From Funneliformis mosseae (Eukaryota > Glomeromycota > Glomeromycetes > Glomerales > Glomeraceae): a stretch of DNA of 14,070 bases. The translations under genes and the position numbers were made by a program. The stretch covers positions 1-14,070 of the forward strand of contig CAJVPP010002632.1 in assembly GCA_910592005.1 (NCBI GenBank), in the 5' to 3' direction. The notes under the pieces were generated by a model that was given only the letters and a program-made list of their open reading frames with translations, made no database searches and was not told where the DNA came from. Positions 9,698-14,070 of this stretch are shown here, piece by piece (positions within the stretch are counted from its first letter, which is position 1; the number at the start of each line of letters is the position of its first letter).

Positions 9698-10473
9698 TTA
9701 ACTTTGATTGTTATCACCGAGATAACTTTGATGCGGCGGCACTATTATGCAAGGTTGACGAGGTTAGTGTATGACCAATACGAATATCCTTATTTATGAA
9801 GAGATTTACCTGGATAGTAAGACGCATGTTGAGGTGGCTGTGATGAATATATATCATCATCATCATTCCCATCATCATCTTTATCTTTAGAATTTGCTGA
9901 GCGTTCAATCTTTGTAGTCTATTAAATTTAACAAATTTGCATAAATTCAATTCAATCTTAATGACATTGATATCGATAAAATCTGATCAATTTAAATGAT
10001 CCGAAAATATTTCTCTTACCTCTCGATACTTTGCCAAGTAGATCTTTAGTGCCTCCGCATAATTTTCAAATCCTAAAGACTGCATCGCCCATAAAATATC
10101 TTCCCCGTTAATGGTTTTTCTTTTTTCTTGCTGACAACGATCACTTGCCGTACGAATAAAAAATTTATAGGTCAAGGAAAAAGATACGATATTGTCTTCA
10201 AAATTTATAACGTGTTTTACAAATTTTTTTTTTCGCAAAAAAAAAAAAAAATAATAATAATAATAAAGGATATTCGCTTGTTATAAATGAAATGAATTCG
10301 GAAACACACTCTTGTACGCATTCTTTGGCTTCTTTCGCTATTTTTGCGTTTTCTGGTAAAGCGCGTTTCATTATACGCGCGACATTTGCTATCGGAAGGA
10401 ATCGATCCTGTTCTTTAAAATCTTCGATATCATCGTCTCCGGATGGGTGTGCTCCTCCTTCGGATACGGACAT
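9698..10473 (-). CDS. HAP3: CCAAT-binding factor subunit B (NF-YB / HAP3 / CBF-A)
   Basis: NF-YB pairs with NF-YC through histone folds and with NF-YA forms the trimer that binds CCAAT boxes. The exons are 10473-10274, 10149-10020, 9918-9810 and 9741-9698, 483 nt in all, encoding 160 residues. A short acidic N-terminus precedes the near-invariant core from about residue 22: [58 protein letters not shown], then [19 protein letters not shown]. All are hallmark NF-YB histone-fold and DNA-contact segments. The C-terminal 50 residues are Asp-rich, then Pro/Gln/Tyr-rich, ending GDNNQS. Introns 2 (9919-10019) and 3 (9742-9809) are ordinary GT-AG introns. Intron 1 is an AT-AC intron of the U12 class and is phase 2, inside the Glu codon of ITSEAS. 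The context CTCACC before the ATG is favourable. CCAAT boxes upstream suggest autoregulation. Confidence 0.95.
10150..10273 (-). other. U12-type AT-AC spliceosomal intron (NF-YB intron 1)
   Basis: On the minus strand this 124-nt intron starts ATATCCTT at 10273-10266, the full U12-type 5' splice site consensus. TTCCTTGAC at 10179-10171 matches the U12 branch-point consensus (TTCCTTRAC), with 22 nt between the likely branch A and the exon. It ends GTAC, with AC at 10151-10150. Joining ...ACAAGCGA to GGCAAGTGAT gives T-S-E-A-S-D, exactly the conserved NF-YB core. No GT lies near the exon end, so a major-class intron cannot produce this product. Between donor and branch point are a TTA/ATA trinucleotide tract and a T/A foldback. 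Confidence 0.9.
10224..10267. repeat. Homopolymer foldback and ATA microsatellite inside the U12-type intron
   Basis: Ten T (10224-10233), CGC, then fifteen A (10237-10251) can fold into a 10-bp stem with a three-base loop. An AAT trinucleotide tract follows to 10267, ending beside the 5' splice site. The fold would bring donor and branch point closer; whether it matters is unknown. Confidence 0.7.
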
Positions 10474-10750
10474 GGTGAGATTTAAGATTTAAGCCTTTGT
10501 AATAAAAACAATTTTCTCAAAGACTTGAAAACGCGGCGTATTTAAAGCTGTAATACTAATATTGGTTAAGTAGTTGTGGTACTCGTGGTAGGCAAGAAGT
10601 TCAACACTGTATACTTTTTAATGAAAAAATTCCGGTGAGTAAAAATTCGGAGATTTTATAGTTGATGTGATTGGCTACAATGATGCTCACGTTAAAAAAA
10701 CGGCTATTAAAATCATATGATCCTTTGCGTAATTATTTGATGGTTAAAAT
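10474..10750. promoter_or_regulatory. Divergent promoter region, NF-YB / LRR gene, with CCAAT boxes
   Basis: This 277-bp interval separates the NF-YB start (minus) from the LRR gene start (plus). CCAAT boxes in reverse orientation (ATTGG on the plus strand) lie at 10561-10565 and 10670-10674. The second, TGATTGGCT, is a good match to the extended NF-Y site. A TATA-like TATTTAAA is at 10539-10546, about 65 bp upstream of the NF-YB start. The boxes are about 90 and 200 bp upstream of the NF-YB ATG. Confidence 0.5.
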
Positions 10751-11713
10751 ATGACAAAAGCCCAAGAATGGCTAAATGCCAATGTTCCAAATATAAATCA
10801 AAGAGGCCAAATAGTTCAATTGACTATATATCAGGCTGCAGGAACAAGTGTCAACCAAAACAATGTATTTACATTTTATAACTCAAATTTGGAAGACGAA
10901 TTAAATTTGAATGAATTTGTGAATTTGCAACGATTATTTATTCAAGGTAGCAACCAAAATCAAAGGCAAGCTTTAACTGGCTTGAAGGTCAATAAATGCT
11001 TGAAATTAAATTATATACAAATTGTGTTCACTAATCTAAGTGAATTAGATTTTGAGAAAAATTCAGCGTTACAGACTTTGTATTGTCATCAAAATCAACT
11101 TGTTAATTTGAACTTGGGGGGTAATCCAGCTCTCCAAACCTTGAATTGTTGTAATAACAAATTTACAAGTCTTAATTTAAGTAATGCTCCTGCTATTACG
11201 ACTTTAAATTGTCAATTTAATCAATTAAATAGTTTGGATTTAAGTAAGAACACCAAATTAGTAAATCTTATTAAGGATGCTAGGACTGATCTTTACACTA
11301 CGTTTTTGGGTAATTTAAATGATACAATGGAAGAGTTGAAAAAGGAAAAGGAACAAGCACAACGCCAATTGAAAAGATTAATTGACATAATCAAACCTAA
11401 TAACAGTTTTGCCAATACTAGTTTAAAAGGCGAAGTGGAAAAAATTGAAGAGGAAAATCTTACTCAGAAATTGGAAAATAAGAAGAGGGAACTAGAAAAA
11501 TTAATTGGCGACGCAAAAAAGGATCTTAATGAAGATCTACGGGAGTGGTTAGAAACTATCCTAGAAGCTCAATTAGAAATTCTAAAAACTAATAATCCCT
11601 TTGCTCAAAAGCAATCGGAAAAGGCTGAGAGAATATTAACTAGAACATTACCTGCTGAAGTATTGAAGAACCTTCTTGATAAACAAAAAGAAGTCAAATC
11701 ACTAAGTGAATAG
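10751..11713 (+). CDS. Leucine-rich-repeat and coiled-coil protein, probably truncated
   Basis: This intronless frame encodes 320 residues. The start is fixed by an in-frame stop just upstream (TAA at 10745). Residues 1-20 (KAQEWLN...NQRGQI) are followed by an LRR domain at about 58-175. Its clearest repeats have a 21-residue period: LDFEKNSALQTLYCHQNQL, LNLGGNPALQTLNCCNNKF, LNLSNAPAITTLNCQFNQL, then LDLSKNTKL. The L-x-C-x-x-N-x-L pattern is common in bacterial LRR proteins, including Mollicutes, and in expanded families of arbuscular mycorrhizal fungi. Residues about 185-320 are Lys/Glu/Leu-rich coiled coil, with an internal echo about 64 residues apart (IIKPNNSFA near 213 and ILKTNNPFA near 277). 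No signal peptide or membrane segment is seen. The function is unknown. Coding-like sequence continues in another frame after the stop, so the gene may be a frameshifted pseudogene. Confidence 0.7.
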   Translation: MTKAQEWLNANVPNINQRGQIVQLTIYQAAGTSVNQNNVFTFYNSNLEDELNLNEFVNLQRLFIQGSNQNQRQALTGLKVNKCLKLNYIQIVFTNLSELDFEKNSALQTLYCHQNQLVNLNLGGNPALQTLNCCNNKFTSLNLSNAPAITTLNCQFNQLNSLDLSKNTKLVNLIKDARTDLYTTFLGNLNDTMEELKKEKEQAQRQLKRLIDIIKPNNSFANTSLKGEVEKIEEENLTQKLENKKRELEKLIGDAKKDLNEDLREWLETILEAQLEILKTNNPFAQKQSEKAERILTRTLPAEVLKNLLDKQKEVKSLSE

Positions 11714-11834
11714 TCAACGACTCGATGAGTTGAAGCACGAACGGAACTTCCTTCATCGCGAAGCCACTAGACTTGGTGTGCTAAAAGATTTGATGGCATC
11801 AAAAGATAATTTTAAAACAAAAAGTAATCTTTGA
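11709..11834 (+). pseudogene. Out-of-frame coiled-coil continuation of the LRR gene
   Basis: Starting at 11709, one base into the last sense codon of the LRR frame, the +1 frame stays open for 41 codons to a TGA at 11832-11834. It reads as charged coiled-coil sequence (NSQRLDELKHERNFLHREAT, then RLGVLKDLMASKDNFKTKSN). The same frame beyond the TGA still reads KAKDKLRESHHEQ before a TAA. This matches the style of the preceding domain and implies a one-base change plus a later stop, or a sequencing error. A hairpin-capable segment lies at 11714-11733. Confidence 0.6.
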
Positions 11835-14070
11835 AAGGCAAAAGATAAGTTAAGAGAATCACATCATGAACAATAACGAATGTGCTTTGAATTTTGGTAA
11901 TTATTTATATAACTTTAAACTTTAATTTTAGATAAGCAAATTCATCGAAAAAAAGGTTATCAAGAACTTAAACTATGCCCATTCGGTTAATTATCATCAC
12001 TTTATAATGGACATTCATCATGGGTTTCTTGTTAATTTATTCTGGTTAATTTTAAGGGAAAAATTTTCAAAAATTACATTTTAATTCATGCTTGCTTTAA
12101 AATCGCTAATTACTTAAAACTTTGCAAAGTTTTGAAATTCAAGCATAGATGATTCTTCGTATTATTTATAAATATAGATATTAGTAAATTTAAATTAGAT
12201 ATAAATTTACCTTAATAACTGAATGTATTTATTAAATAAATTTTATATTATTTTAAATTGATCAAAATTTTTTATATTAAATTATTAAATTAAATATAAT
12301 TAGAATTATATATAATAAGTATTTTTGGTTAAATTTATTATAGAATTTTTTAAACTTAATATACTAAATCAAAGTTTTAGATTTTAAAAAAAATATATAT
12401 TAAAGATTTAATTTAATCTATAAATAATATTTAACTTTTATATATTAAAATAAAATTTTATAAATACACATCACAAAAATCTAACTTAATAGGAATTAAT
12501 TACATATCTATCAATTACCTATAAAAATAGTAGAAATGATTAGATATTAATTAGTAATAAAAATCAAAGATCACAATTAAATTTGAACAAATAGATTAAT
12601 AAATCAAGGTCTTCAAATCAGAAAAATTCTAAAAAAAATTATATATAAATTAATTTGATAAAAAGTAATATTGATAATTATTTATAAAAATAACTATATA
12701 TTGCGAAAATTATTAATTAACAATAAAATCAAAACTTTTTTATTTTTCCACCAATTAATGAATTAGTAGGATTTATCTTAATACTTACTACATACTTTGC
12801 AATGATTAAATTCTTGAAATTCAACTAAAAGATAGCTTTGATTAAATAATAAACTAACCTATATTTGAAACATAAATACTACAAAAATTAAAATTTCTAA
12901 ATATATATGTATAAAAAAAAAAATAATTGTATATATAATATTTGACTTTTTAGCTTTATTGATATTATATATAAGTAAAAAATAAAAAAAATAAATTATT
13001 ATATGAATTAGTAGTATTTGAACTTTTAGCTTCATCTATAGTACTAGGCGTAAATTAGCATTCATTTCTTTAAGATTATGATCTTTAAAAATTGATTAAT
13101 TAATAAATTGATATTCATTAAATATTATCAAAATTAATTAAACCTATCTATTTTTTTTATTTTACCAATTTTGTATTTTACAACTTCTATAAAAAATATA
13201 AATAAAAATGAACATGAACAAATATATCATCAACATTAATAAACAAGAAGAATTTTCACAGCCATTATGTAAAAAAATTTTAATTTTTAGACATTTTACA
13301 TTTAGTGGTAGGCGTAACTTCTTTATAATTCAAATAACAGTGAAATACTTACCTTTTTATACTGATTATAAATTTCTCTTTTCTTATTGTAAAAAATCTA
13401 TTAAGCTGAAATAAAAATTTATTAAATTATTTATCTTATATTTATATTAATAGTTAACTTAAAATAGTTTATTATATATAACTTATAGAAATAAATGAAA
13501 GAAATTTCCTGAAGAATATAATTTTTAATATTTTATAAATAAAATTTGATTTTTAATCAATAAAGAGATTTTTATTTCTATTAAAAAATACTTGTTAATG
13601 TATCTATAATTTATTAAATGATCAATTTAAGAATATGATTTATCATTATAACTAACAATTATGTCAGTTTATGAAAAAAATTTATTAATATCACATGTGA
13701 TAATTAGTCAATAATAATTATTAAATTTTAAGTAAAATATTATTATTAAAAGGTGAAACAAATTTATTTTCAAATTTTAGTTCTATTTATAAGATGATTT
13801 GTTAATTTATTAATTTTTAATGAAAGATTCTTAAAATAATAAAAGTATTTGATTTTACTCTTATAAAATATTTTTTATAATATATATATTTATAAATATG
13901 TATATATATATTTACAATTATTAAAGTATTGCTATAGTAATCACAAAATTAGGATGAATAAGAGAAACTATAACCTAAAGTAATGCTTAATAGTAATTAT
14001 TTTAATAAGTAATAAAAAATAATATATATATCTCTTTGATTCTTATACCTTCTATTCTTCTTTTACTTTT
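11835..14070. other. AT-rich gene desert, right flank
   Basis: No supportable gene is seen. A 68-residue frame at 13208-13414 has biased composition (Ile, Lys, Phe, Asn), no motif and no splice context, so it is not called. The stretch holds A/T runs, AT dinucleotide tracts (for example about 13881-13912) and a perfect 18-bp palindrome at 12116-12133. The first 200-300 bp are somewhat less AT-rich and may be decayed LRR-gene 3' sequence. Confidence 0.65.
12116..12133. repeat. Perfect 18-bp palindrome with flanking partial arms
   Basis: AAAACTTTGCAAAGTTTT equals its own reverse complement. Further out, ATGCTTG (about 12088) and CAAGCAT (about 12141) are also reverse complements, so a larger, imperfect hairpin of about 60 bp is possible. 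This could be a small relic of a foldback element; no target-site duplication is evident. Confidence 0.5.

Noticed and set aside
10150..10273. GT-AG alternative for NF-YB intron 1 (GTAAAA near 10220 to an AG before 10144)
   Set aside because: It would insert a Leu/Phe/Lys homopolymer stretch into the histone fold and lose conserved residues; the AT-AC solution restores the family sequence exactly.
10292..10492. Plus-strand frame opposite NF-YB exon 1
   Set aside because: It mirrors the strongly conserved histone-fold exon on the minus strand.
11695..11740. Programmed frameshifting at the end of the LRR gene
   Set aside because: A hairpin is present but no recognised slippery sequence precedes the stop; mutation or sequencing error is simpler.
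13208..13414. 68-residue open frame in the right desert
   Set aside because: Composition follows the AT-rich background, with no motif, no splice partner and no promoter or context support.
1..14070. CRISPR arrays, rRNA genes or complete transposons
   Set aside because: No regular spaced repeats, conserved rRNA segments, transposase or reverse transcriptase motifs were found.

Overview
The window reads as nuclear DNA of a very AT-rich early-diverging fungus, most likely an arbuscular mycorrhizal fungus (Glomeromycotina, Rhizophagus-like). The genes are cut by many short spliceosomal introns (about 60-210 bp) with long T or A runs, the protein families are eukaryotic and fungal, and one intron carries minor-spliceosome signals, which yeasts and most Dikarya lack. 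The assignment is an inference from sequence character, not from a database match.

Layout: positions 1 to about 3,490 are an AT-rich gene desert with degenerate tandem repeats. A compact gene island follows from about 3.5 to 11.8 kb. It holds (1) an Acinus-like RNA-binding protein on the minus strand (3497-4938, six or seven exons); (2) the U5 snRNP 40 kDa WD40 protein SNRNP40 on the plus strand (5279-7169, ten exons, 357 aa), head to head with the first across a 340-bp intergenic region; (3) a mitochondrial-type pentatricopeptide repeat (PPR) protein on the minus strand (7386-9113, two exons, 548 aa), tail to tail with SNRNP40; (4) the CCAAT-binding factor subunit NF-YB/HAP3 on the minus strand (9698-10473, four exons, 160 aa); and (5) an intronless leucine-rich-repeat plus coiled-coil gene on the plus strand (10751-11713), with a clear out-of-frame continuation to 11834. 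From about 11.85 kb to the end the sequence is again an AT-rich desert with no supportable gene.

The most notable observation is intron 1 of the NF-YB gene (10150-10273, minus strand). It has no usable GT donor. It begins ATATCCTT, carries a TTCCTTGAC branch-point match and ends in AC, exactly the hallmarks of a U12-type AT-AC intron. Removing it restores the conserved histone-fold sequence in frame.

Functionally, two divergent genes are both RNA-processing factors (Acinus in the ASAP/exon-junction periphery, SNRNP40 in U5/Prp8 complexes), and their shared promoter contains a CCAAT box and a bZIP-type TGACTCA. Two further CCAAT boxes lie upstream of the NF-YB gene itself, which would allow autoregulation. 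The LRR gene has a bacterial-looking repeat type and no introns, and may descend from an endobacterial gene or belong to an expanded fungal family; it appears truncated by a frameshift.
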